Origin: Burkholderiales bacterium | Lineage (GTDB): Bacteria; Pseudomonadota; Gammaproteobacteria; Burkholderiales; Burkholderiaceae_C | Direction of reading: 5' to 3' | Assembly (NCBI GenBank): GCA_025361305.1 | Contig: JANYAN010000216.1 | Coordinates: 1-32,253, forward strand | DNA: 32,253 nucleotides | Shown here: piece by piece, positions 18,135 to 27,640 of the stretch | Position numbering within the stretch: the stretch's first letter is position 1 | Layout of the letters: every line of letters starts with the position of its first letter | Translations under genes and position numbers: made by a program | Notes under the pieces: generated by a model | Told to the model about the DNA's origin: nothing | Seen by the model: only the letters and a program-made list of their open reading frames with translations | The model's database searches: none

Positions 18135-18156
18135 GCAATATGAGAAAGGATATTGC
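18135..18156. promoter_or_regulatory. Inverted repeat GCAATAT-N8-ATATTGC, candidate Lrp/AsnC-type operator
   Basis: Perfect 7-bp arms in the divergent intergenic region between the IOR gene and the Lrp/AsnC gene, 16 bp upstream of the regulator ATG. Confidence 0.55.
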
Positions 18157-18171
18157 TTAAAATCGCCAGCT

Positions 18172-18663
18172 ATGGAAACACTCGATAAGTTCGACGTTCA
18201 CATCCTCAACGAGTTGCAGGCCGATGCGCGCCTTACGAACACCGAGTTGGCCCAGCGTGTGGGGCTGTCGGCCGCGCCATGCTGGCGACGCGTACGAGCC
18301 CTGGAAGAAGCCGGCTACATCAAGGGCTATCACGCCGAAATCGATCGGCACAAGATCGGCCTGGGTGTGCTGGCCTTCGTGCGGCTGGACGCCAACCGCA
18401 ACACCGGCGAATTGACGCGCGAGATGGAGGCGGCGATCCGCAAGATTCCTGAAATTGTTTCCTGCCATTACATCAGCGGCGCCGGCACTTTCGAGTTGCA
18501 GGTGGTTTCGCAGGATCTGGACAGCTTTTCCCAGTTCGCGCGCAAGGTGCTGATCAACCTGCCCAACGTCAAGGACCTGCACACCAGCTTTTCACTGGGC
18601 GAGGTCAAGGCCAGCAGCAGTCTGCCGTTATCTCACCTTGCGCCGGGCAAACCCGCACGCTAG
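18172..18663 (+). CDS. Lrp/AsnC family transcriptional regulator
   Basis: METLDKFDVHILNELQADARLTNTELAQRVGLSAAPCWRRVRALEEAGYIKGY (Lrp-type HTH) plus ligand-binding region. Confidence 0.95.
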   Translation: METLDKFDVHILNELQADARLTNTELAQRVGLSAAPCWRRVRALEEAGYIKGYHAEIDRHKIGLGVLAFVRLDANRNTGELTREMEAAIRKIPEIVSCHYISGAGTFELQVVSQDLDSFSQFARKVLINLPNVKDLHTSFSLGEVKASSSLPLSHLAPGKPAR

Positions 18664-18677
18664 CGCCTGCTCATACT

Positions 18678-19811
18678 TCAACGGGGCCAGAGTACCCATA
18701 GGCGCAACGGCTGCTTCAAGCGTCCCGCCAGTTCACCGGCTTCGGGCCCCCAGCCCGTGAAGTAGTCTGCCCGCACGGCACCGACGATCGCGCTGCCGGT
18801 ATCCTGGGCCAGCACCAGTCGCGCCAGGTTGGCGGTCGGGCCCGCCGAGGCCAGCCAGACTGGCGTGCCATACGGAATGCTGTCCTTGTCCACCGCGATG
18901 GACCGGCCCGGCGTCAACGGAACCCCCTGGGCGCCACGCGGGCCGGCATCGACGTCCACCAGCGGCTCTTCGCGAAAGAACACCATGCGCGGATTGCTCC
19001 ACAACATTTCATTGACACGCGGCGGGTTCTGCTCGGCCCAGGCCCGTATCGCGGACCAGGACGCGATACGAACCGCGCCTTGCTGGAGCAACCAGTCGCC
19101 AACGCTGCGGTAGGGCTGGTCGTTACTGGCAGCGTAGGCCAGCCGCACAGTGCGCTGGCCGCCGTCGGACTCGACAATGCGCAGCCGCCCCGACCCCTGG
19201 ACCTGCAGGACAAGCGCGTCGAGCGGATCGGCCAGCCAGGCGATTTCACGTCCACGCAGCGCGGACCGTGCTTCGGGCAGGGTATCGATTTCCTGCCGCG
19301 TGAACCACGGCTTGCGCCCGCCCATGGTGACCGGGGGGCGGTAGAGCGGCACCTGATGGCCGGCATCGGACTGGCGGGACGCCTCCAGCGCGGGCTCGTA
19401 GTAGCCGGTCAGCAGCCCCTCGGCGGGACCGCCAATGGCCTGCACACGATAGGGCTGGAGCCGCTGCCTCATCCAGGCGCGCTGTTCGTCGCCCGATGCG
19501 ATCGACATGCGCCGAACCTCCGTGCACACGCCGGTGAACGCCGGCGCCGGCTTCTCACAGCTCCTGAGCCAGGCGTTCCACGCCTCATGAAGCGCATCCT
19601 CGCGCACGCCCGGCAACTCACTCCAGCGAACCGGCTGCCAGTGGCTCCTGGCTTGCATCAGCGGTGGGGGAAGGGCCATTGTGTCGACGTCCACGTCCGC
19701 CGGTAGCGGCACCAGGGCCGGGCCGGGCCGGGCCTGCGGCTCCAGCAGCGGCACGCTGCTGCAGGCGGCCAGCGTTCCTACAATGGCCAACACTCCCAGG
19801 AAACGGTTCAT
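18678..19811 (-). CDS. mltA: Membrane-bound lytic murein transglycosylase A
   Basis: Lipoprotein signal MNRFLGVLAIVGTLAACSS; GLLTGYYEPALEASR, VLAQDTGSAIVGAVRADYFTGWG motifs; start chosen at MNRFLG (ORF extends further upstream). Confidence 0.92.
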   Translation of the reverse strand: MNRFLGVLAIVGTLAACSSVPLLEPQARPGPALVPLPADVDVDTMALPPPLMQARSHWQPVRWSELPGVREDALHEAWNAWLRSCEKPAPAFTGVCTEVRRMSIASGDEQRAWMRQRLQPYRVQAIGGPAEGLLTGYYEPALEASRQSDAGHQVPLYRPPVTMGGRKPWFTRQEIDTLPEARSALRGREIAWLADPLDALVLQVQGSGRLRIVESDGGQRTVRLAYAASNDQPYRSVGDWLLQQGAVRIASWSAIRAWAEQNPPRVNEMLWSNPRMVFFREEPLVDVDAGPRGAQGVPLTPGRSIAVDKDSIPYGTPVWLASAGPTANLARLVLAQDTGSAIVGAVRADYFTGWGPEAGELAGRLKQPLRLWVLWPR

Positions 19812-19935
19812 GCTGCTGATTCTGCTCGAAGCCCTGCTCGCATTGGTGCTGTTGCTGCTCATCGTCTGGTGGACCATGTTCTCCGGGCGCAAGGGCGGCG
19901 AGCCGCCCAAGGCAGATCAGGCGCCGCCCGACTGA
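19810..19935 (+). CDS. Putative 41-aa single-pass membrane microprotein
   Basis: MLLILLEALLALVLLLLIVWWTMFSGRKGGEPPKADQAPPD; AGGA Shine-Dalgarno-like sequence at 19798-19801; fills the gap between divergent mltA and the convergent response-regulator gene. Confidence 0.5.
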   Translation: MLLILLEALLALVLLLLIVWWTMFSGRKGGEPPKADQAPPD

Positions 19936-19937
19936 GG

Positions 19938-20564
19938 CTACAAGTCGCGCAGCGTGTTGGCGAGTTCAACGGCCGACTTGACTTCCATCTTGTCAAAGAC
20001 CCGCGCCCGGTGCACTTCGACCGTACGCACGCTGATGTCAAGCTGGTCGGCGATGAGCTTGTTGGGTAAACCCTCGACCACCAACCGCATGACGTCACGT
20101 TCGCGCTCGGTCAGCTCGGTCAGGCGCGACTGCAGCTGGGCACGCTGGTGTCGCGCCGCCAGCATCTGCCCGGAACGCCTGATCGCCTGTTCCACGCGGT
20201 CGACCAGCGCATTGTCGGAGAATGGCTTTTCGCAAAAGTCGAAGGCACCGCGCTTGACCATATCGACCGCGGTCGGAACGTCGGCATGGCCGGTGAGGAA
20301 GATCACGGGCAGGATGTCCTGCAGTCCGCGCTCGACCAGCTTGTCGAACAACGCCAGGCCGCTCATGCGAGGCATGCGTACATCCAGCAGCACACAAGAG
20401 GGCTGCGACACCGTGAAGCCGCCATCGAGCATCGCCTCGAACTGCTCGCCTCCGGCATGGCATTCGCTTGGCAGATGGCGTGAACGCAGCAGCCAGGCCA
20501 GTGCCTCGCGCACGCTGGCATCGTCGTCGACGATGAACACGGTTGCGTTTTGTGCTGGCTGCAT
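19938..20564 (-). CDS. FixJ/NarL-type response regulator
   Basis: MQPAQNATVFIVDDDASVREAL..., LLDVRMPRMSGLALFDKL, VIFLTGHADVPTAVDMVKRGAFDFCEKPF, C-terminal LuxR HTH LTERERDVMRLVVEGLPNKLIADQLDISVRTVEVHRARVFDKM. Confidence 0.95.
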   Translation of the reverse strand: MQPAQNATVFIVDDDASVREALAWLLRSRHLPSECHAGGEQFEAMLDGGFTVSQPSCVLLDVRMPRMSGLALFDKLVERGLQDILPVIFLTGHADVPTAVDMVKRGAFDFCEKPFSDNALVDRVEQAIRRSGQMLAARHQRAQLQSRLTELTERERDVMRLVVEGLPNKLIADQLDISVRTVEVHRARVFDKMEVKSAVELANTLRDL

Positions 20565-20568
20565 CGGG

Positions 20569-22641
20569 TTATGTCGGAGGTGCCGCCGGCTCCGCGGTTG
20601 CGACCGGCAGGGTGAACCTGAAAATCGTACCCTGCGGCGGGTTGGGCTCGAACCCGAGGAATCCCCCATGCTGTTCAACCACCGTTCGGCACAGGCTCAG
20701 GCCCAGACCCATCCCCTCGGCCTTTGTAGTGAAGAACGGCGTGAACAACTGCTGCTTGACGGATTCGGGAATGCCGGGGCCGACGTCGGTCACGGAGAAC
20801 TCGAGCCAGGCCTTGTTGCCTTGCGCCAGCTGCTCCTGCGTGCCGACACGACGCACCTGGATGGTCAGCGATGGCGACGCCGCCGCAGCCTGGTCCATCG
20901 CCTGCATGGCATTGCGCGCCAGGTTCAGCAGCACCTGCTCGACCATCGTGCGGTCGCAGACCACCGGGGGCAGCCCATCCTGCAGTAGCGTCTGGACCTG
21001 AACGCCGAGCTTGCGCGCCTGCAGGTTCACCAGCGGCATGATCGCTTCGAGCAGGGCTTGCGGTGCCGTGGCTTCGCGTTCCTGGTCGCGCCTGCGCACG
21101 AAGTCGTGCACGCTCTTGATGACCTTGCCGGCACGTTCGGCCTGCTCGGCGATGCGGTGCATCGCCAGCTCGATATCGGCGACGGCGTGCGGGCCGCCCT
21201 TGAGCAGGTTGATCGAGCCTGAGGCGTAGCTGGATATCGCCGCCAGCGGCTGGTTCAACTCATGGCTCAGGAGCGACGCCATTTCGCCGACGGTGGCCAG
21301 CCGCGCTGTCGCCTGGAGCCGCTCCTGGCTGGCGCGGGACAGCTCCTCGACACGGCGCTGCTCGCTGATGTCCAGGAATGCGCTCATCCAGCCAGTCTGT
21401 ATCCCTTGCTGGTTGATCAGCGGTGCCTCGATGATGAGCACCGGAAACCGCGAGCCGTCCTTGCGCATGAACACCGACTCGAAACCCTCGCGCGGCGGCG
21501 CGTGCTGGCCCGTCAGCCGGACATCCTGGCGTTTCTGGTATTCGTCGGCCAGCTCGGGTGGCCAATAGGGGGCCGGCGTGCCGTGGCCCAGCAGGTCTGC
21601 GCCAGCAAATCCCACCATGTCGCAAAAGGCCGGATTCACATAGGTGATGCGGCCCTCCAGGTCACGCGCGCGCAGACCCGTAACCAGCGAATCCTCCATG
21701 GCCTTGCGAAAGGCCAATGCGTCTGCCAGGTCCTGCTCGACCCGCTGGCGCAGCCGCATGTCCTTGCCCAGCAGGGCCAGCACCGAGACCAGGGCGATCG
21801 ACATCGTCGTGACCAGCGCAGTCAGGACATTGGGGAAAAGGTCGGGCGCGCCGCGCCAGCTGTCCATGCGCAAGACCATGGTGTTGCCGGGCAGGTCCAG
21901 CAGCTGCTGGGCAGTGAAGACGCGGTTCCCACGCCGTGCGGCCCCATGCAGGGCCAGCCGGGTGCCATCGGCCTCGGTGAATGAGACCTCCTGGCTGCGC
22001 GTCAGTTGCGGCCCCACCAGGCCAGCCAGAATTTCACTGAGCGAGTAGGTCGCGACCACATAGCCGGACAGGCGGCCCGCCGTCACCAGTGGCAGGCATA
22101 GCTCCATCACCTCGAGCCCGAGACCGTCGACCTGAGGCAGGAAGTAGCTGCTGGAATACGCCGGGCCGCTGACCCGGCGCCCATTGGCACAGGCCAGCGC
22201 CACGTCAGCCTGCGCGTTGCCCCGGCCCAGGCGCAAGAACACCGAAGGGCGAAACGGCGTGTCGGCCCAGGCCAGGGTGCCCAGCGAACTGTCACGCCAT
22301 TCGATCCGTATCCATTCGCGATGCTCGTGCAGCAGGCGCAGTGCCTCGGGCGTCCACGCCTCGCGCGCCAGTGCGCCGGACTGCAATGCCTGCAGGGTCT
22401 GGACGTTGCGTGTGAAAGCGGCCCGGATATCGCCGATCGCGTCCGCCGTGTCGCGCTCGAGCCTGGACTGGACCTGACTGGCTTCGTAGCGGCCCGCCAG
22501 CCAGACCAGCGTGGCCAGCAGGGAAGCAACCAAGACCACCAGCAGGCCCCACAGAGACCCGCGCACGTAGGCCGATGGCCGGCGCGGACCGGCCAGACCC
22601 GGGGCCGGGCGCGGGGCCGCGGCCGCGGAGGTGCTGCTCAT
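20569..22641 (-). CDS. PAS-domain sensor histidine kinase
   Basis: Two hydrophobic segments flanking a sensor region, PAS (ITYVNPAFCDMVGFAGADLLGH), H-box LLSHELNQPLAAISSYASG, N/G boxes LLNLARNAMQAM and GMGLGLSLCRTVVEQHGG. Confidence 0.93.
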   Translation of the reverse strand: MSSTSAAAAPRPAPGLAGPRRPSAYVRGSLWGLLVVLVASLLATLVWLAGRYEASQVQSRLERDTADAIGDIRAAFTRNVQTLQALQSGALAREAWTPEALRLLHEHREWIRIEWRDSSLGTLAWADTPFRPSVFLRLGRGNAQADVALACANGRRVSGPAYSSSYFLPQVDGLGLEVMELCLPLVTAGRLSGYVVATYSLSEILAGLVGPQLTRSQEVSFTEADGTRLALHGAARRGNRVFTAQQLLDLPGNTMVLRMDSWRGAPDLFPNVLTALVTTMSIALVSVLALLGKDMRLRQRVEQDLADALAFRKAMEDSLVTGLRARDLEGRITYVNPAFCDMVGFAGADLLGHGTPAPYWPPELADEYQKRQDVRLTGQHAPPREGFESVFMRKDGSRFPVLIIEAPLINQQGIQTGWMSAFLDISEQRRVEELSRASQERLQATARLATVGEMASLLSHELNQPLAAISSYASGSINLLKGGPHAVADIELAMHRIAEQAERAGKVIKSVHDFVRRRDQEREATAPQALLEAIMPLVNLQARKLGVQVQTLLQDGLPPVVCDRTMVEQVLLNLARNAMQAMDQAAAASPSLTIQVRRVGTQEQLAQGNKAWLEFSVTDVGPGIPESVKQQLFTPFFTTKAEGMGLGLSLCRTVVEQHGGFLGFEPNPPQGTIFRFTLPVATAEPAAPPT

Positions 22642-23447
22642 AGCACCCGATGAACCAGGGCCGGCAATTGCGCCCGGACCTGCGCCAGCCGCGCGGATTC
22701 AAGATCGGCGGCCACAACGCCCGCGCCCTGCGTTTCGCGCGCGGCCAGCACCTCGCCCCAGGGATCGATAATCATTGAATGGCCCCAGGTGCGGCGGCCA
22801 TTCTCGTGCACGCCGCCCTGGGCCGGCGCAATCACGTAGGCCAGGTTCTCCACGGCGCGTGCGCGCAGCAACAACTCCCAGTGGGCCTGTCCGGTGACAA
22901 AGGTGAATGCGCTGGGCACCAGCAGCACATCCGCGCCCAGGCGCCGATACAGCTCTGGAAACCGCAGGTCATAACAGACCGACAGACCGACCCGCCAGTG
23001 GCGGCCGTCACGCGCCGGCAGGTCGAAAGCGACGGGGTCGCTGCCGCTCTCGATCACGCGGGACTCGTCGTAACGCTCGCGGCCGTTGTCGAACCGGAAC
23101 AGGTGGATCTTGTCGTAGCGCGCGGCGCATTCGCCGGACGGCGAAAACACCAGTGTCGTGTTGCGCACATGGGCATCGTCGCGCGCCACCATCGGCAAAG
23201 TGCCCCCGACAATCCATAGGCCCAGTTCGCGGGCCGACTCGGACAGAAACCGCTGCACCGCTCCATCGCCCAGGCGCTCGCGCACGGCCAGCTTGTCAAC
23301 GTCTTTGTGACCCATCAAACAGAAGTATTCGGGCAACACCGCCAACTCGGCTCCATCGCGCGCGGCATCGGCCAGCAGGCAGCGCGCAGCTTCGAGATTG
23401 GCCTCGAGCGAGACACCGGACACCATCTGGATCGCAGCGCTCTTCAT
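22638..23447 (-). CDS. Carbon-nitrogen hydrolase (nitrilase superfamily, Nit1-like)
   Basis: Catalytic triad motifs: Glu in LPEYFCLMG, Lys in YDKIHLFRFD, Cys in VGLSVCYDLRFPELYR. Confidence 0.92.
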   Translation of the reverse strand: MKSAAIQMVSGVSLEANLEAARCLLADAARDGAELAVLPEYFCLMGHKDVDKLAVRERLGDGAVQRFLSESARELGLWIVGGTLPMVARDDAHVRNTTLVFSPSGECAARYDKIHLFRFDNGRERYDESRVIESGSDPVAFDLPARDGRHWRVGLSVCYDLRFPELYRRLGADVLLVPSAFTFVTGQAHWELLLRARAVENLAYVIAPAQGGVHENGRRTWGHSMIIDPWGEVLAARETQGAGVVAADLESARLAQVRAQLPALVHRVL

Positions 23448-23449
23448 GA

Positions 23450-26400
23450 TCAGTCGCTCCCTGCCGGCCTGGCTTCTGACGCGGGCGCGGCCGGGCTGTT
23501 CGCCGCTGAAGCCGTGCGCGCAACGCGCGTGACGCGCGGGTCGGCCCAGGTGCCGTCGATGTGGAACTCCTGCGTGGCCGCCTGGCTCAGCGGCTGGCGC
23601 AGGAACATCTGCGCGAGGAAGGTGCCCAGGCCGATCGCCGGGTTGATGATGGTGGCCACCAGGGATGCCGTACCCGCGTTGATTTCGGGCACGACCACCA
23701 CCTTGAGGTCCTGCGTTTCGTGGGCGATATCGGCCTTGCCTTCCATCAGGACGGCCGCGTTGACGCCCTTCATCTGCAGGTTGTTGGTGGCCGCTATGCC
23801 CTGCTGGATGGTGACGTCGCCACGAACGAAGTCGAAGGCGAAACCCTCGGTGAACACATCGCGGAAATCCAGCGTGAGCCGTCGCGGCAGCGACTGCAGG
23901 CTGAGTACGCCCAGCAACTTGCCCAGGCCGGGCTCGGCCTTGAGAAACTGGCCCGACTCGACATTGGTGTTGAAGTTTCCGCTCATCGATGGGTAGTCCA
24001 GGGCCAGAGGCGAACCCACCCAGGCCACCTGCCCCTCCAGCCGCCCTTTACCGCGCCGGATCACGTCTTTCATGCCGAATCTCTCCAGCAGTTGGCCGGC
24101 GTCGGCGACGTCGATCCGGAAATTCATTGCCGTGCGCCGACGCTCGCCGACCGGGCGCGTGCCTGGCGGCGCGGCAAGCGGCGCCTGTGCCGTCGTGGCG
24201 GCCCAGTTCCCGGTGGCGCTGAAGGTAGCCTCGGGCACGACCATACTGAGCTTGTTCAACCGCCATTCCCGCAAGCCCCCCTCGCGGGCCACGGCTCCCG
24301 CGCCGCGATTGACCGCGTCGATCTCCAGGCGCCCGAGGTTCTTGCCGCGCAACTCGAAGTCGTCCACGACGATGTCCAGCGCCGGGATGCTGTTGGGCTG
24401 TTCATCCAGCAGCGACTCGACATCGCCCGCCGCTGCGGCCGCAATGGACAGCCTGGCCAGGCGCGCGTGCAGGCGACCAGCGCCCGCGTTCGAGGGCTGA
24501 CGGAACTCAACATAGCCATTGAGCTCCTGAGCGTCGACGTTGGCCCGCCAGGTCAGTCCGTCGCGCGACCCGCCCACGACCACGTTGTGAAGCTGGCGCC
24601 CGCTGAGCGTCAACTGCTTGGCACGCAGGGCCATCACGGTTGGCAGGTATCCGTGGGCCGCGGCCGGAGCGGGACGCAAGGGGCTTGTCTGAGCCGGCGC
24701 GCTGGCTGCCCCGCCCGCGTCTCCTGACGCGTGATCGAGCACGTCGCCCCAGGCATCGAGGTTGAGGCTGGCCAGACTGACGTTGGCCGACACGCCCTGT
24801 TCGATCACCTGGGCCGACTCGCCCGACGCAAGGCCGATGGCAATGCTGCCGCGGACTACTTGGGGTTCGCCGCTGGAGAGGTCGCGCAAGTAGCTCACCG
24901 ACGCGACACGCCCCAGCTCGACGGACAGTTGGTCCTGCAGCCGCGCACCCACGTCGCCGACAAGGACATTTTCGGCGCGCAGGGGCAGCGTCGACTCAGG
25001 CGGCTTGTTCAGCGGCGGCGGAAGGTTCAGGCCCAGGCCCTGCAGCGTGCTGGTCACCTGCATCTCCGTTACCCCGCGCCGCGATCCCAGGGTCACCGTG
25101 TATGCCGTGCTGCCACTGACGTCGCGCGCCAGTCGCGACACAATCCCGATTTCGCGAGCCTGCCGCAGTCCCTCAGCCGTCACGGTGCCCTGCGCCCGGA
25201 TCAGGGTGACCATTTCAGCACCTGGCAGCGAGCCGGAGGGCGGCGGATGAGCGCCGCCCTCGACCCGCACCTCACCCCCCAGCGCCCGCGCCTGTGTGCC
25301 CACCAGCACGAATCCGTGTTCGCTGAATGTCACGACCCCGCGCGCCCGAGATAGCACCGGGCTTTCCGGGGTGATCTGCACGTCGTTGCCTGCCAGTGTC
25401 ACGCTGCCCTGGACCCGGGACTTGTCGATGGTGGCCAGGGGCAGTGCCAGCTGCAGGCGAATATCGGCGTTGCCGGTGCCCGTGGCCTTGATCAGGGCGT
25501 GGCCCATCATTGCCGACAGCGGTGAGCCGTTGACAACGGCCAGTTCCTCGCCCAAGGGTCCGCGCACCGTACCCGTCACCACGACCGTTACTGTGCGCAG
25601 GTTCGGGATCTGCGCGTCGGCCCTGACCTGCAGGCCAGGGGCGCCGGTAAACTTTCCGTTCGCCCCCTTGATCTGGATGCTGTTGCGATCGAATACCAAT
25701 TCACCCGACAACTGGGTCAGTGCCGGCCATGGCGTCGGACCCTTGCCCATGCTGCGCGGAAGGAAGGCATAGGTGGCGTCGCGCACGTCCGCCGAAACAT
25801 GAAATTCGCCCAGCTTGGCGTCGGCGAACGGAAAATCGCGCAGGTCGCCCTTGACCCGGAGCTTCACTCCACCGGCCGTGCCGGCGGTGACTGCCTCGCG
25901 CACGTATTCGCGCGTCGCCTTGGGCACCCGCAGGGGCAGGTAGCGATAGACCCGGGCGCCTTCGGCACGGCTGACGCTGGCCTGCAGGTCCAGTACGCCG
26001 GGAAAGCGCGAGCCAGTCGAGGCGCGTGCGATATCGCTGGTATGCCAGCTGGCCTTGCCTTCGCCCTGGACGTCCGGATTGCTGAATTTCAGGTTGGCTA
26101 TCGTTGCGCTGATCGCGTCGCCCTCGACGTGCCACTGCAAGTCCGCCGAGAGCTGGTCGAACCCGATCAGCGACTCCTCGAAAATGCCGGGAAGGTCGAG
26201 CGCTCCGCCCTTGAAAGCGACCTTGCCTTTGCCGCCATCCTGGCTGACGTCGAAGTCGGCAGACATCCCTTGCACGCCCGGTGTGCCCACAGCCGCCGCG
26301 CCTGTAACCGACACGCGCTGCTCGGCGGCCGGTTGCGCGGCGACGACCAGCCGCGCCACACGACCGCGCGCCTGGTATTTCGTTACGGCGTCGAGCGGCC

Positions 26401-27616
26401 CGTCCCAAGTGCCCTGCACTGTTTCCACGAGGCCTTTGGGGGCGTAGGCGAGCAAGGCCCGATGGGTCGCGGCTCCCAGTGGCAGGCGGGTGGCAATCTG
26501 ACCGAGCGCTTCCAGATCAAGGCGGTCCGCCCGGACCTCACCATGCGCCAGCCGTGTGCCTTCGGGCTGGGTCCACTGCACGAATGCGTTACCTCCTGGC
26601 CAGCGCGTGCCGTCCAGGGTCAGGAACTGAAGGTTCTCGGTCTTGAATTCGAAGCCGCCGGTCAGGCGCCGCCCGCCCAGCCGACCCGAAACGGACTGCA
26701 GGGCCAGCGGCGGCAGGTCGCGCGCCAGCGTCGTGTCGACATCGGCGAGTGCCACGTCGGCGATTCCGCCGACGACCTGGCCACGGTCAAGGTCTGCCCA
26801 TGCCCGCACGGCACCGTGGCCATGGCTTATCTCGATGCCCACGTTCGCGTAGCGACGCAGTTCGGATACATCGACCCGCGAAAAATCGGCGTAGAGTTCA
26901 CCGATCCAGTCCTGCCAGCGGCCATCACGAGTTGAAAGCAGCGGCTGGCGCAGCAGCGCGTCCAGCGTGAAGCGGTCGCCCCAGGCCTGCGGCGGCGTTG
27001 CATCCAGCCGCAGCGCGTGGCGCCGACCCGTGTTGCGCACGACCAGATCGACGTCCTTGAGGGCCAGCGGCGGGGCGGCCCGCATCTCGTCGGTCCAGCT
27101 CACAACACCGCCTAGGACCACGAATTCGGACTGACCGAAGAACCAGTCGGCCGCCCGGCCCTCGTTGTCACTGCTCCGGGAAAAGTCCAGGCCTGCCACG
27201 AAGATCCGGCCGTCGGCAGCGCGCCGGACATCCACCCGCGGCCGCTCGATGTAGAGCTGCTCGAACCCCAGGCTCCACAGCGAGCGCGGCGAGACCGCGG
27301 CCACCACCCGCGGCAGCCGCAGGGCCTCGCGCCCCTGCGGGTCCAGCAGCACGACATCCATCAGTTCGAACGAGGGCATCAGGCCCTCGGTGCGCGCCCT
27401 GACAGCGCCGATTCGAACCGGCACGCCCAGCACTCGCGTCGCCTCGATTTCCAGGTCGGGGCGCAGTTCGCCGATTCGCGGCACAATCCAGACATGGAGC
27501 GCCCCCCAGGCCAGCGCCAGTACCAGCCAGAAGGCCAGAAGAAGCCACAAGGACCCCTTTGCGATGGTGGCGTACGCCTTGAGCAGACGCGAGGGTGACG
27601 GCAATAACTCGTTCAT
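23450..27616 (-). CDS. yhdP: YhdP family (AsmA-like, TIGR02099-type) large envelope protein
   Basis: N-terminal TM anchor MNELLPSPSRLLKAYATIAKGSLWLLLAFWLVLALAWG, about 1390 aa, C-terminal ...INPAIGLGTFLAQMFLRQPLSQAATQEFHIDGTWADP; adjacent to a carbon-nitrogen hydrolase. Confidence 0.88.
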   Translation of the reverse strand: MNELLPSPSRLLKAYATIAKGSLWLLLAFWLVLALAWGALHVWIVPRIGELRPDLEIEATRVLGVPVRIGAVRARTEGLMPSFELMDVVLLDPQGREALRLPRVVAAVSPRSLWSLGFEQLYIERPRVDVRRAADGRIFVAGLDFSRSSDNEGRAADWFFGQSEFVVLGGVVSWTDEMRAAPPLALKDVDLVVRNTGRRHALRLDATPPQAWGDRFTLDALLRQPLLSTRDGRWQDWIGELYADFSRVDVSELRRYANVGIEISHGHGAVRAWADLDRGQVVGGIADVALADVDTTLARDLPPLALQSVSGRLGGRRLTGGFEFKTENLQFLTLDGTRWPGGNAFVQWTQPEGTRLAHGEVRADRLDLEALGQIATRLPLGAATHRALLAYAPKGLVETVQGTWDGPLDAVTKYQARGRVARLVVAAQPAAEQRVSVTGAAAVGTPGVQGMSADFDVSQDGGKGKVAFKGGALDLPGIFEESLIGFDQLSADLQWHVEGDAISATIANLKFSNPDVQGEGKASWHTSDIARASTGSRFPGVLDLQASVSRAEGARVYRYLPLRVPKATREYVREAVTAGTAGGVKLRVKGDLRDFPFADAKLGEFHVSADVRDATYAFLPRSMGKGPTPWPALTQLSGELVFDRNSIQIKGANGKFTGAPGLQVRADAQIPNLRTVTVVVTGTVRGPLGEELAVVNGSPLSAMMGHALIKATGTGNADIRLQLALPLATIDKSRVQGSVTLAGNDVQITPESPVLSRARGVVTFSEHGFVLVGTQARALGGEVRVEGGAHPPPSGSLPGAEMVTLIRAQGTVTAEGLRQAREIGIVSRLARDVSGSTAYTVTLGSRRGVTEMQVTSTLQGLGLNLPPPLNKPPESTLPLRAENVLVGDVGARLQDQLSVELGRVASVSYLRDLSSGEPQVVRGSIAIGLASGESAQVIEQGVSANVSLASLNLDAWGDVLDHASGDAGGAASAPAQTSPLRPAPAAAHGYLPTVMALRAKQLTLSGRQLHNVVVGGSRDGLTWRANVDAQELNGYVEFRQPSNAGAGRLHARLARLSIAAAAAGDVESLLDEQPNSIPALDIVVDDFELRGKNLGRLEIDAVNRGAGAVAREGGLREWRLNKLSMVVPEATFSATGNWAATTAQAPLAAPPGTRPVGERRRTAMNFRIDVADAGQLLERFGMKDVIRRGKGRLEGQVAWVGSPLALDYPSMSGNFNTNVESGQFLKAEPGLGKLLGVLSLQSLPRRLTLDFRDVFTEGFAFDFVRGDVTIQQGIAATNNLQMKGVNAAVLMEGKADIAHETQDLKVVVVPEINAGTASLVATIINPAIGLGTFLAQMFLRQPLSQAATQEFHIDGTWADPRVTRVARTASAANSPAAPASEARPAGSD

Positions 27617-27640
27617 GAAAACCAGGATGTGGCAGGAATT

